From Branchiostoma floridae (lineage: Eukaryota; Chordata; Leptocardii; Amphioxiformes; Branchiostomatidae): a DNA stretch of 64,000 bases. Shown in pieces: positions 20,110 to 29,989 of this stretch (positions are counted from its first letter, which is position 1; each line of letters opens with the position of its first letter). The stretch spans positions 15,838,999 to 15,902,998 of the forward strand of contig NC_049987.1 in NCBI RefSeq assembly GCF_000003815.2. Reading direction: 5' to 3'. The position numbers were made by a program, and so were the translations under genes. The notes beneath the pieces were generated by a model. That model worked only from the letters and a program-made list of their open reading frames with translations. It was not told where the DNA came from and ran no database searches.

Positions 20110-20715
20110 ACTACGATGATTATATTTAACAATACAAGATCAATAGGAGACGATCGGCAGCAAGCCAAAGGGATATGCCAAACAGACTGGTGCCAGCCAG
20201 ACCAGGGCCCGAGGAGACGGGACCCGAGCACAGGGAGGGCCAAGTGGATCGAGGCCGAGCAGAGGGAGTGGAGGGAGGCCGAACGGAGGAAGGTCCAGCC
20301 TCTTGCCCATCGCCCAGCCAAATAATGTCAGAAAGAGGGAACATGGCCCCAAATGTCAATGGTTGAAGCATGGACATACACACGACAAGCTGTCGAGCTG
20401 TCTGGAAACACTTTAACAGACATACTTAAAAAGAATAGCAACAATGTAAAACATTTTGCCATAAATTGTGCTAAACTCATGTTTTCAGACCCGGAACTTG
20501 TAATCTGGAATGATAGGATCAGCTCTGATAGGATCAGCTCTGGATCAGCACAAAATAGGACTCACTCATCAAGGCCTATGTAGAGCGCCACTATCCGACG
20601 CAGCACAGAGAATCAGATGAGATCTAGAAATCTTGTAGAGACCAAATCAATTCGTGGGTTGTGTATCTGAAATCTAATGGTGTCCTCGAGGAGACCGATA
20701 TTTAGATAATTTAGC
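20110..20715 (+). pseudogene. possible BEN-domain gene fragment, frame-shifted
   Basis: A charged low-complexity segment (20175-20366) is followed by NVKHFAINCAKLMFSDPELV and, in a second frame after a direct repeat of GATAGGATCAGCTCT at 20515-20545, by LIKAYVERHYPTQHR and CRDQINSWVVYL with one stop. This order resembles a BEN domain (LMxxxFxxEEL then IKxYVxxxYP then CxxxINxxCR). The assignment is by eye and tentative. Confidence 0.4.
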
Positions 20716-21337
20716 TGATTTGTACTTTGTTTATTAAATACTGTTATGCTGTATTCAAGCTACTTTTTTGATATGTATTGATTAGTTTTTTTGTCCATGT
20801 ATTGAGAACTTTGCAATTCATTCTGCATTCACTGCTGCTATGCTAGGTTTGTTTTCAAGGTTGAAATTGAATGTAAATAAAAGTATATATCACCAACATT
20901 TCGCCCTGATGGACATGACAGACTTATTTATGATCACGGGTTTTCGATTACGCTTTTGGGTTTATTGGGATGTCTATTACAAACTAGGCAAACCAGCACG
21001 ACCCTTTCCACTATAGTCCTTAAACCTTTTCAAGTCCACGCAAATCCTAACAAAAGAACAATGTCAATAGCTATCGCTTTTCCACGCGGAAACAGATGAC
21101 AGCCCTTCAAAGCACGGTAGGGGCGTGTGTATGATGGACAAAAAACACGACACGAATGACTACAGGCCTCCCCATTATGATAACAGAAAACCACCAGCGC
21201 CGAACTGTACCTGTAGCTTTTCAAAACACTGCTACTTTGTCTTTTTGTAGCAACCGATGCTGAAACACCAGCAGAATATGACACTGAGGACCAGGCTGAG
21301 GGCCCTCTGGATTTTACAGACATGAAGTTGCTACTAA

Positions 21338-21465
21338 CTTGTTTTTCTTAACAATCTTTAAAACCTCTTGTTTTCGTACTAATGTCTGAAAGGAAGAATG
21401 CGGAAAACAAGAAAGTGATGCGGCATATCAAACAACTTCATCCAACAGCCCCCAACTTAGGGACT
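21338..21465 (+). pseudogene. second MULE transposase fragment
   Basis: It reads KPLVFVLMSERKNAENKKVM then HIKQLHPTAPN. It aligns with the VPLVSVLMSTRKKADYKKV block at 19400-19440, so it is another copy of the same transposase family, reduced to about 40 codons. Confidence 0.6.
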
Positions 21466-21479
21466 GGTCGATATTTAGC

Positions 21480-21612
21480 AGGGGGGGAGGGCCGGTCGTC
21501 AGAGGGTCGGGTCAAAAAATTTTTCGTAGGCCCTCCCCCCAGGTCAAAAAAATTTTCCTAGGCCCTCCCCCCAAGTCAAAATATTTTTCCTAGGCCCTCC
21601 CCCCTCTTATAA
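21480..21612. repeat. minisatellite, about 35-bp unit
   Basis: Three and a half copies of a unit combining GTCAAAAAATTTTCC with TAGGCCCTCCCCCC. Confidence 0.9.
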
Positions 21613-21839
21613 AATTTGAGAAATATTAAAGACGCCAATAAATCACTGCGCTCCCGCTTGGAAATGTCCTTTACACCATACTTATGCTACTGGTTTTCAT
21701 CGCGAGGCAGATCTCTTACCCCTAGCAAAAAAAGGGAAATTGAATTTCTCGGAGCCCATAAATATATGATTCATGGAGGCTACTGTGTTCTTCTGATATT
21801 CATAAATCCACTCTATCCAAACAACGCCACAAACTGAGT

Positions 21840-23418
21840 ATTTTGTACCTGGATTTCTAGTAGATTTGCGCCGCTTCCCGGCGCGCGCCCCGCCCCTTTA
21901 CTTAATTAACGCATTACAAGTTCATGGGGTCTGAGGAGCTTGTCGGAGACAATTTTCAATTCAAATACCTTTTGTACTTTTTCTTGGTTCTGTGGTGGCA
22001 ATAACTGACGGTAATTAATCGGGGGGAAATGACTACAAAAACGTCAGCACGATGCGACTGACCAAAACTGAAGTGGGGAGGGGGGAGCCGACGTGTGACG
22101 ACGATCCCACGGCGGGGTCGACAGTTCGCCTCTGTAGATGCCGGCGGGCGTGCGAACGCAGATTTGTACTTGGGAGATCTTTTTAAAATGCCACGCTTTT
22201 TGGACATCCATTTTGTCGGTCAAAAATGACGGATCGAATGGGCAAAATTGTCGGGAAACTGGGATGTATTACGAGTCTGACACGTTAGTTCAGATTCTTT
22301 TCTCTGTAGCTGTGTGTGTGTATCAGAGGGCTTGTGAACAGTCACGCTTGTGATGTTCATAGTTTTACAAGTTGTCAACTATCGACAAAGGAATCGTTCA
22401 ACTCAGTTTAAGTTAAATAATGTTTTCCTGCTGGTGCAAACTATAAACAGACGCCAGTTTCCCGGGTTATTCGCAAAGTTTTCCGCTTCTAAGTGATTGA
22501 CGTAACCTAACCGCGTTTTTTGACGCCCCTGCTGGCTGTGATTGGTTGCAAGTTAATTCGATTTTTCGCATAACGTGGTAAGCCCTGTCAAATCGGTACA
22601 TCTAAAGACTGCCGCCAAGGCTGTTGTCATGGTAACGACACGTATAGCAACATTTCCCATGCAAATTTAGTTACGCATGTCTTGTACTGCGTTTGATCAT
22701 TATGATAGTTCTCAAGTCGAGAATGTGTACAGATTATAACGTTAACAAGGAAGCGAACATGAAACAAGGAAAGCTGAATTCACAAGTCACACCGGCCGTT
22801 TCACAGTCTGCAGACGGCACACTGTCACCAGTCATTTTCCAGAGCGTTCCAAATTATGAAAGAAAACACGCATTTTCCCGTCATTTTTTGTGGTAAAATC
22901 TGAGGAAAATACCGACATGTGTTGGTACGCGTACGCAGATGTTAACAAGAAATGCAAGTTCTTCTAAGACGCCAAATTTTGTCACCGTGACTGAATTGTG
23001 GTATTACAAACCGGAAGTACATTTTTACGTCACGTTTTCGTAACTTTATCGAGAACTTATTATAGCAGTAGAACACTAAGAAAAGTCTACCCGGTCCTGT
23101 ATGAACTTCGGCTTCATGCTAATTGCCACGCCAGCTTCGTAAGAAAGGTAAACAAATTTTACTGATATTTTTTTCTCCGCCCACCTTTATAATTATACAA
23201 ACTGTAAATGAATACTGTAACATCAATATTTTTACAACGTTGTAGCGGTGTTAAACAGAGATCGCGGCAGCGAAATATTACTGAACGAAATTTCAGCATG
23301 TGGAGCGCCCGAGTCACCAACTTTTTTTACAATGCCGGGCGCGAGGCGTCTCAAGCTTGTGGAGGCCCGGGGAAATATTTGAAATCTAGACCCTCTGAAA
23401 CAGTATTTCCTCTTTGAG
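21840..23418. other. no supported gene
   Basis: A CpG-containing stretch (21860-22150) and ordinary AT-rich sequence. Several short ORFs lack domains or splice support. Confidence 0.45.
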
Positions 23419-23518
23419 NNNNNNNNNNNNNNNNNNNNNNNNNNNNNNNNNNNNNNNNNNNNNNNNNNNNNNNNNNNNNNNNNNNNNNNNNNNNNNNNNN
23501 NNNNNNNNNNNNNNNNNN
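23419..23518. other. assembly gap (100 N)
   Basis: Exactly 100 N. Confidence 0.99.
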
Positions 23519-23766
23519 TGATATCAAGGACACTTGCCACATACAGGAGACTGTTTTTTTCTTTGACAGTAGTGCCCTACATTCATCGTGTAAAACAACC
23601 TTTATAAATACAGCCAGGCTCTTCTCGAACTTCTAGATGATAGATCTTTTAACTGCTTTGTTCTTTGTTTGTTAGGTCTTAGCTGCAGCCCTTTGTCTCT
23701 CACTTCCACTCAACATGCCTTCCTTTCCTGTACCAAGTTCAAAGTGGTGTTCAATGTCAGTATGTA

Positions 23767-24042
23767 GTCTCCAAGCAGACCCTACGGTGCCCTAGAGATG
23801 GTATCAAAGCTGGCCAAGTAGTATAGCCGGCACCTGGCCCTACGGTGCCTTAGAGATAGTATCAAAGCTGGCCAAGGAGTATAGCCAGCACAGGGCCCTA
23901 CGGTGCCTTAGAGCTAGCATCAAAGCTGGCCAAGGAGTATAGCCGGCACCGTAGGCACCGGGGTCGGCTGACTCCCTTTGGCCGGCTATACTCCTTGCCC
24001 AGCTTTGATACTATCTCTAAGGCACCGTAGGGTCTGCTTGGA
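23767..24042. repeat. foldback element with internal 58-bp tandem units
   Basis: The ends TCTCCAAGCAGACCCTACGG and its reverse complement (24023-24042) form terminal inverted repeats. Inside, CCTACGGTGCC starts direct units at 23781, 23839 and 23897 (period about 58 bp), and the right end carries one inverted unit, so much of the element can fold back. Confidence 0.85.
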
Positions 24043-24242
24043 GATTATCAGTATGGCTTTACGCCTAAATGCTAATTCTAATATTTTTCCATTGTGTCAG
24101 ACTATCCTTTATAGAAAACCTTTGTTAAACTAGCGTTAATAAGTCTACTGCATGTCATTGTGGCATCGGTTACAACATCGTGCAGTATGAAATACTACTG
24201 TATAATTATATAGAAGCTATTACCTCTTTTATCTGCTTTTAG

Positions 24243-24479
24243 AATGCCAGATTGGAGATGGAACATCTTACCGAGGAACAGTCTCTGTGACGGAACCAGG
24301 CAGGACGTGTCAACGCTGGGACAGTCAGGCACCTCACCAACACCAAAGCACGGCCGCTAATTATCCGTCATCCGGACTGGAGGAGAACTACTGCCGGAAT
24401 CCGGACGGCGAACTCGGAGTTTGGTGCTACACCACTGATCGCAGAAAGAGGTTTCAACTGTGTGATGTACCATTATGTG
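24243..24479 (+). CDS. kringle domain exon
   Basis: A 237-bp exon with acceptor TCTGCTTTTAG and donor G|GTAAGC encodes one complete kringle of about 79 residues. All six Cys are present in order (CQIGDG, RTCQRW, YCRNPDGE, VWCYTT, QLCDVPLC), with the typical NYCRNPDG and WCYTTD motifs. Both ends are phase 1, the usual symmetrical phase of shuffled kringle exons. Kringles are extracellular binding modules, so the gene encodes a secreted or cell-surface protein. No upstream exon is recognised, so its identity is unknown. Confidence 0.93.
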
Positions 24480-24989
24480 GTAAGCTTTGATTCTATAACC
24501 TTAGATAAGAACTGAATGTTTGTTCTGTCTTAGGCCATGTTGATTTGATTATATGGATGACATCCTGGCTCGCATCAATTTTCGGCCGTTTCCAAAAAAA
24601 AAAAGGTTTTCGACCACACAGTAAATTGTGCAAAGCAGCTGTAGAGTGAGCACATATATGCCGTAGATCAAGTATCAGAAAGCAGATAACTAATGCCGTA
24701 GAATGCCAAAATAAATCTAAAGTCAAAGAATAGGATGTGAAAGGACAAATAGAAAAAAAATCTATTGTTGGTAGGGGTGGGTACGGTACAGAAAATTCAG
24801 GTATAAGGCCCGTCCAAGTACAGGGGATCAGGACCATTTCCGGACCTGAACCTGGACCTGATTGTCTGTGGAAACTTGAGAATTGGCAATACTCAAAACA
24901 ATGGTAATTGGTCAATTCTGCTACAAAGAAATCTGTTTGGTGGACTCCCACTGGCGTTTTAAAATCCCATCTTCATGTAATCAAGGCTA

Positions 24990-25258
24990 CGAGGGGCGTT
25001 CAATAAGTAATGGTCCTGACCCACTTCTAGTTGTCTGATCTAGATGAAATTGTATATGTGTAATGATTCATATCTCTATAGATCATGTTGCAAAAAACAA
25101 CTCTGAACTAATTGTGGTTTTTGATTTACAGGAGTTTGAACTGAGTCAGGTGTGAAATGGAGTCAGTTGAGTGTCGCGCAGTGATGCGGCGCAAGAACGC
25201 ACACCAAAGGAGACTTTTGATGACATGAAAGAAACTTATGGTGATGATACCCCATCAG
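24990..25258 (+). mobile_element. mariner-type transposon, 5' end and start of transposase
   Basis: It begins at a TA with CGAGGGGCGTTCAATAAGTA, a typical mariner terminal repeat. At 25157 a reading starts MESVECRAVMR and, after a frameshift near 25190, continues ERTPKETFDDMKETYGDD, the helix-turn-helix start of a mariner transposase. The rest is lost in the gap and no 3' terminal repeat is seen after it, so the copy is dead or incomplete. Confidence 0.85.
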
Positions 25259-25358
25259 NNNNNNNNNNNNNNNNNNNNNNNNNNNNNNNNNNNNNNNNNN
25301 NNNNNNNNNNNNNNNNNNNNNNNNNNNNNNNNNNNNNNNNNNNNNNNNNNNNNNNNNN
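25259..25358. other. assembly gap (100 N)
   Basis: Exactly 100 N, inside the mariner copy. Confidence 0.99.
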
Positions 25359-25740
25359 GAATTATTCAAAGTTTTTAAGTATTACGTAGTATGATTTTAT
25401 GTGCGAATGGCATTGTGTACTAGTACATGTACTTAACGCCTTTTTGTATTTTCTTAAATTGGTTTGTTTACCAATGGATGGTTCAGTGTCTGTATTTTCT
25501 TTTGATTTACCAATAAAATGATATTAATAAAAGATGTAGATGGAATTTTGTCGTACAATACTGCTTTTTTTTTACTGATAGCATATGCTGTTTTACAAAT
25601 GCATGAATATAGGTATGTACCAAACTCAAGAACGCAGTTATGAATAGATTCATTCTTATAGTTTAAACACTGTCAGTCAATGTTTGCAATTTGATTAAGT
25701 AAGCATCTCTTTTTTCCTTTCCCATGTACAGCTTTTCCAG

Positions 25741-25805
25741 GCGCAGAGTTCCTGATGGAGCAGACACCACAGCCAGATGTCTGGAACTGTCCATATTCTG
25801 AGTAG
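25741..25805 (+). CDS. possible last exon of the kringle gene
   Basis: The acceptor GTACAGCTTTTCCAG is followed by two bases that complete a Gly codon with the phase-1 end of the kringle exon. It then reads AEFLMEQTPQPDVWNCPYSE and TAG. The phase match and the AATAAA 100 bp downstream support it, but 20 residues cannot be tested by eye. Confidence 0.45.
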
Positions 25806-25907
25806 AAATCTGTTTGTTGGAGTATCCCACTCCCACTGACTTTTTAAAATCCATGACTTAAGCAATGCCTCCTGCCTCTGTAAGTTTGACAGTAAAAATG
25901 TTCTGGA

Positions 25908-25913
25908 AATAAA
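25908..25913 (+). terminator. candidate polyadenylation signal AATAAA
   Basis: AATAAA lies 103 bp after the proposed stop of the kringle gene. Confidence 0.35.
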
Positions 25914-26279
25914 TCTATACTATACTATACTCTACTTTGTCCTTGTTATTTTCTTGGACTGGCTAGCTCCATAACATGTGAAGGCTGATATAATGTGTTC
26001 ATATTCAAATTGGTCCAAAATCTGGTCCGCTGTTTTTTGTAAGGTCCAAGGAGAAAATCACAATTTCTAGCGTTTGACGTAGTCATTAGCGTGAAATTGC
26101 GTTTCTGCAGTAACACAGTTAGGTTATGCAGGTGAAGTGTTGTACACAGGTGAAGACTAATGAGGGAGTGGCATCCAGGTGTGCGAGTGCAGACAATGGA
26201 TAAGAGGAAGTGACAAGCTGAGATAGTCATTCGAGGTCGCCACTGCTACAGCTACTGCCGTGTCTTCTTTTTGTCGGCA

Positions 26280-28532
26280 AGTGGCTGTATCAGACGCGTT
26301 CAGGATGGCAGAATAGGAGAACTTGGAGTTCACCCAGACCCTGGAGGAGAAGCTGACGGAAGCTAAGAAGCTGCTGGTCGCAGGAAAAGTGGATAAAGCG
26401 GTGGACGAGTTACATAAAGGTGAGCAGTTGATTGCTTATCGACAGAAGTTGGTTCTCTTGGCTGAGAAATCACAAAATTGGTGGTCTATGGTCCAAGAAT
26501 AAATAAAAAATGATCTTGCAGATGATACAGATGATGAAAAAGGTATCGCTAAAGCAGAATACAGAGCTAACAACAAGAAGAAAGAGAGATGAAAAGCCGA
26601 AAATATCGTCCTTTCTGGAAGCCTCAAAACACTAATAATCAGTTCGTGTGAAGTCAAACTTCCGAGTTAATTCAATCAAACCAGCAGGTAACTGTTTTGC
26701 CTACTGGGAAGAGGGTCATTGACGACTCATTTGTCCTAAGTATTCAACGGGAAAGAAACTGCAAAGTTAATAGTGATAGAGAATTTTCTTGAAATACCGT
26801 AACTTTAACATTCAGATACTTGACAAGATTCTTCAGGTTTCGAAAATGGTAATTTGAACGAAGTACCTGGAGCAATTTCGCCTGAAGAATGCATGTTATT
26901 GAAAGATTTTGAGTATGAAGGTCAATAAAAAGTGACAGTTAGGAACCGTCTAAGAAGATGTTTGAATGAGTGGTATGAAATTGGTCCTCCTGAATTTGAT
27001 TAGATGTGATAAAGGAAGACTATAAGATACCCTTGGAAGATATACCTGCTACTTCTGTTTCAGATAGCAATGTATCGCTAAGAAGAATGCTGAGTTTGTT
27101 GAATTTGCTATACTTGAATTGTTAGTTAGGCTGTATTGAAGAAGTTTTTGATATACCTTATGTTTGTAATCCCTTATCGGTTTCGATACAGCTTAACGGA
27201 AAGAAAAGACTTATTCTAGATTTGAGATATGTGAACTAGTTTATTTACAAAAGAACATTTAAATGTGAAGATTTGAGACTAGTATCGCAAGTGCTGCATA
27301 TGATGAATATGTTTTCTTTTGACTTGAAGTCTGGATATCACCACATTGATATCTTTCCACAGCACAGAAAATTTTAGGTTTTACTTGGTAATTTGTAGGA
27401 TATAAGATATTTTCGTGTTCTGTGTATTGACATTTGGGGTGTTAAGCGCCCCCTATCTGTTCACAAAATTGTTGAAGCCATTAGTAAAGAAATGGCGGAG
27501 TGAAGGAAAAATGAGTTTGTGTATTTAGATTATGCATTAGGAAAATCAAGAAATTATGAGATGTGTAATCTTAATAATTTTGAAAGTATGTACAGATCTA
27601 CTCTGCTTTGCTTGGCTACCTAGCCTACAAAAATGCGTTTGGAAGCCTCAGAAAGTCATGGTTTGGCTTGGAACAGTAATTGATCTAATTAGATATATTT
27701 TTCAGGCAACTGAGAGAAGAATTTGTAAACTTAAAGGCTGTTTGAAAGGAGTCTGTACCGAGATAAACAAGGGTCATGTTGTGGTACATGTATGGAAGTT
27801 GGCCTCTATAGTAGGGCAGTTTATTTCCATGACTATTTGTGTTTGTGATGTTATTTTGTTATTGAATCCAGACAGAGTTGGAACAGTGTTGTCAAGTTGG
27901 ATGACAGAGCAATGTCTGCGTAAAGTTTTGGAATGAACATTTACCTGAATTGAATGGAATTAGAATAAATAGTAGTGGTTATTATGCCAAGACAATGCAC
28001 TTTGATGCCTCTAGTATTGGATAATGGAGGTTTTGTTGTTGAATGTGAACAACAATATGTTCAGGGATTTGGGACACACAAAGAAAGCCAGCAAAGCTCC
28101 ACATGGAGAGAGCTGTAGGCTAAATTCAGAGTACTGCATTCAATTAAGGAATAGTTAGTTGGGCAAACCGAGAAATGGTGTGCTGATAGTTAAATTGCAG
28201 TGTATATAGTAAAACTGGAAGTGAGAGTTGCAGGATATCGCTATGAAGATATTTGATTTTTGTGTACTGTATTCCTTTACAATAGAAATAGACTGGATCC
28301 GTAGAAGTAGAAATGAGAAAGCTGATCTGTTGAGTAAGTTTATTCATCGTGATGATTATGTGTTACAAAATAGTTTGTTTCAATGTTTGGACAGGAAATG
28401 GAGTCCTCATGAGATACATAGATTTGAAAATCACTTAAATACAAAGTTAAAGAAGTTTTATTCCAGGACCTGGTGCTCAGGTAGATACGGAGTTGATGCT
28501 TTTCCAATTGATTGGTGCAAAATGAATAATTG
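26280..28532 (+). pseudogene. decayed DIRS/Ngaro-type retrotransposon: gag, reverse transcriptase and RNase H
   Basis: The gag part (26310-26760) reads EEKLTEAKKLLVAGKVDKAV and a zinc-knuckle relic near 26695 in which one Cys is now Tyr and a stop interrupts. The reverse transcriptase part reads KKRLILDLRYV (27200), FDLKSGYHHIDIFPQHRKF (27318) and SAPYLFTKLLKPLVKKW then FVYLDYALG (27450-27540). WKPQKVMVWLGTVIDLI (27630) and KLASIVGQFISM (27797) follow, then RNase H and beyond (28228-28530): WIRRSRNEKADLLSKF and WSPHEIHRFENHLN. The order and motifs fit DIRS-like elements. There are many stops, and YLDD has become YLDY. Any tyrosine recombinase would lie in or past the gap and is not seen. Confidence 0.85.
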
Positions 28533-28632
28533 NNNNNNNNNNNNNNNNNNNNNNNNNNNNNNNNNNNNNNNNNNNNNNNNNNNNNNNNNNNNNNNNNNNN
28601 NNNNNNNNNNNNNNNNNNNNNNNNNNNNNNNN
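28533..28632. other. assembly gap (100 N)
   Basis: Exactly 100 N. Confidence 0.99.
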
Positions 28633-29720
28633 ATCAGTTAGAGGGCTCAAACCTGCCCCAACAGAAGCTATCTGCCACTTAAATGACAAGACCATATCAT
28701 GTTCAGGACAAGATTGTTATCAACGCCGTTCAACGGTTGGCGTTCCCTAGAAACATTAGAAGTTTGTAAAGTTATGACTGTAACGCAAAGACACGATGCA
28801 TATGGATCCGAATGTATGAGATAAAGTGAAACATTTAGAAAAAAAAAACTAGACTTGAGCAGGGTGTTGTGTTGTCATTACAGTTAGAGAAGGAATGGGG
28901 AGTGAGGGGGAACGTAGTTTATATATAGGTAAAATTGGGGCCCCCGATATGTCGACACAAATCTAAATCCGAACAGAGGACAAAGGGATAAGGAATTGAG
29001 TACTATCCCGAGATGCTTTGCGAGAGGAAGGGTCTAAATACAGAGCACACCATATGCTCTCACTCGAGTTTAACCAAGCGGGGAGAAGAAGGACGAGCCC
29101 GGAGCCCTGAACTACAGGATATAGGAGACGGGTAGTTATTTAAGAAAAGCAAGAGTGAGATAGAGAAGGCGTCCGCACAGTCATATACTTGGTCAACTTG
29201 CCACTGTACAGACCTTTGGAATTGGCCCTGATATATCGTATTCACATTAATTCTGGAAATGACCTCCTATTTTGCATAATTTGTATTTCATTTTGTACAA
29301 CATTCATTTCATTTGTCTAAGCTACATACAGACCAAAAATCATGAAAATCCGTTATTTCTTTCTTGAGTAATCGTCTTCGGAAAGTTTTGACAAAAATTA
29401 CCTTGCAATTTCAACACCAATCGCTGGGGGCCCAAACGTATGCCCTTCTTTCCTAGCACAACAGCTATCTACCAACCATCAATCGTAACCACGGCTTATT
29501 CAGAACACGAGATATAAAAAAAAAACATTTTTCGCTGCAGTTCCAAGTGAAGCCGTTATGGGCCGAAGATTCCCGTAATTATTTCCGTTTTTGTCACACG
29601 CCACCAACACAGCAAAATCATTCACCATTCAGCAACAGTTCTTGAGTTATCTTGAGTTGACACAAACAATCACAGACATACATACACAGGTGAAAATATT
29701 ACACCCATGAATATTTCAAA
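28633..29720 (-). repeat. family B repeat copies, reverse orientation
   Basis: 28633-28710 matches 39735-39835. 29240-29720 has the same order as 39840-40270: TTTTGCATAATT, CATGAAAATCCGTTATT, GGGGGCCCAAAC, the TCAGAACACGAGATATAAA block, then the end. The 28720-29240 stretch between is unassigned. Confidence 0.6.
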
Positions 29721-29941
29721 GGGTAATATAGCTGCTTGTCACCATGTAAACAACACGTATCGTAGCATGAACATGAACATACTATTACCCAGTATTTGTG
29801 TCTTATTTATTACCTGTAATATCTTTTCTGCAAGAAATAGGAAGTTTCTGTATTTCAGTTTAATACAAAAAAAACTGCTTTGATGGTAAACCCTTGCAGG
29901 TCTTTTACGTGATCTATGAGAATTCTTACGTTTGAGCCCCG

Positions 29942-29982
29942 CGAGCACGCACTGATATGTACCTGTAAGTAGTGCGTGCTCG
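29942..29982. other. perfect 12-bp stem hairpin
   Basis: CGAGCACGCACT is followed 17 bases later by AGTGCGTGCTCG. Partial further copies of CGTGCGTGCTCCGAGTCATG follow at 30008-30027. Not recognised as a known RNA. Confidence 0.7.
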
Positions 29983-29989
29983 GAGTCAT

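Larger units (their letters stand above)
24533..25855 (-). mobile_element. family A element, reverse copy, split by a mariner insertion
   Basis: Its left end GGCCATGTTGATTTGATTAT is preceded by TTA (24530-24532). The following 455 bp are the reverse complement of 5530-5984. At 24988 the match is interrupted at a TA by a mariner end. A family A piece in the same orientation (AGAAATCTGTTTG...TTTTTAAAATCC) occurs again at 25802-25855; whether it is the other side of the same copy cannot be settled because of the gap. Confidence 0.75.
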
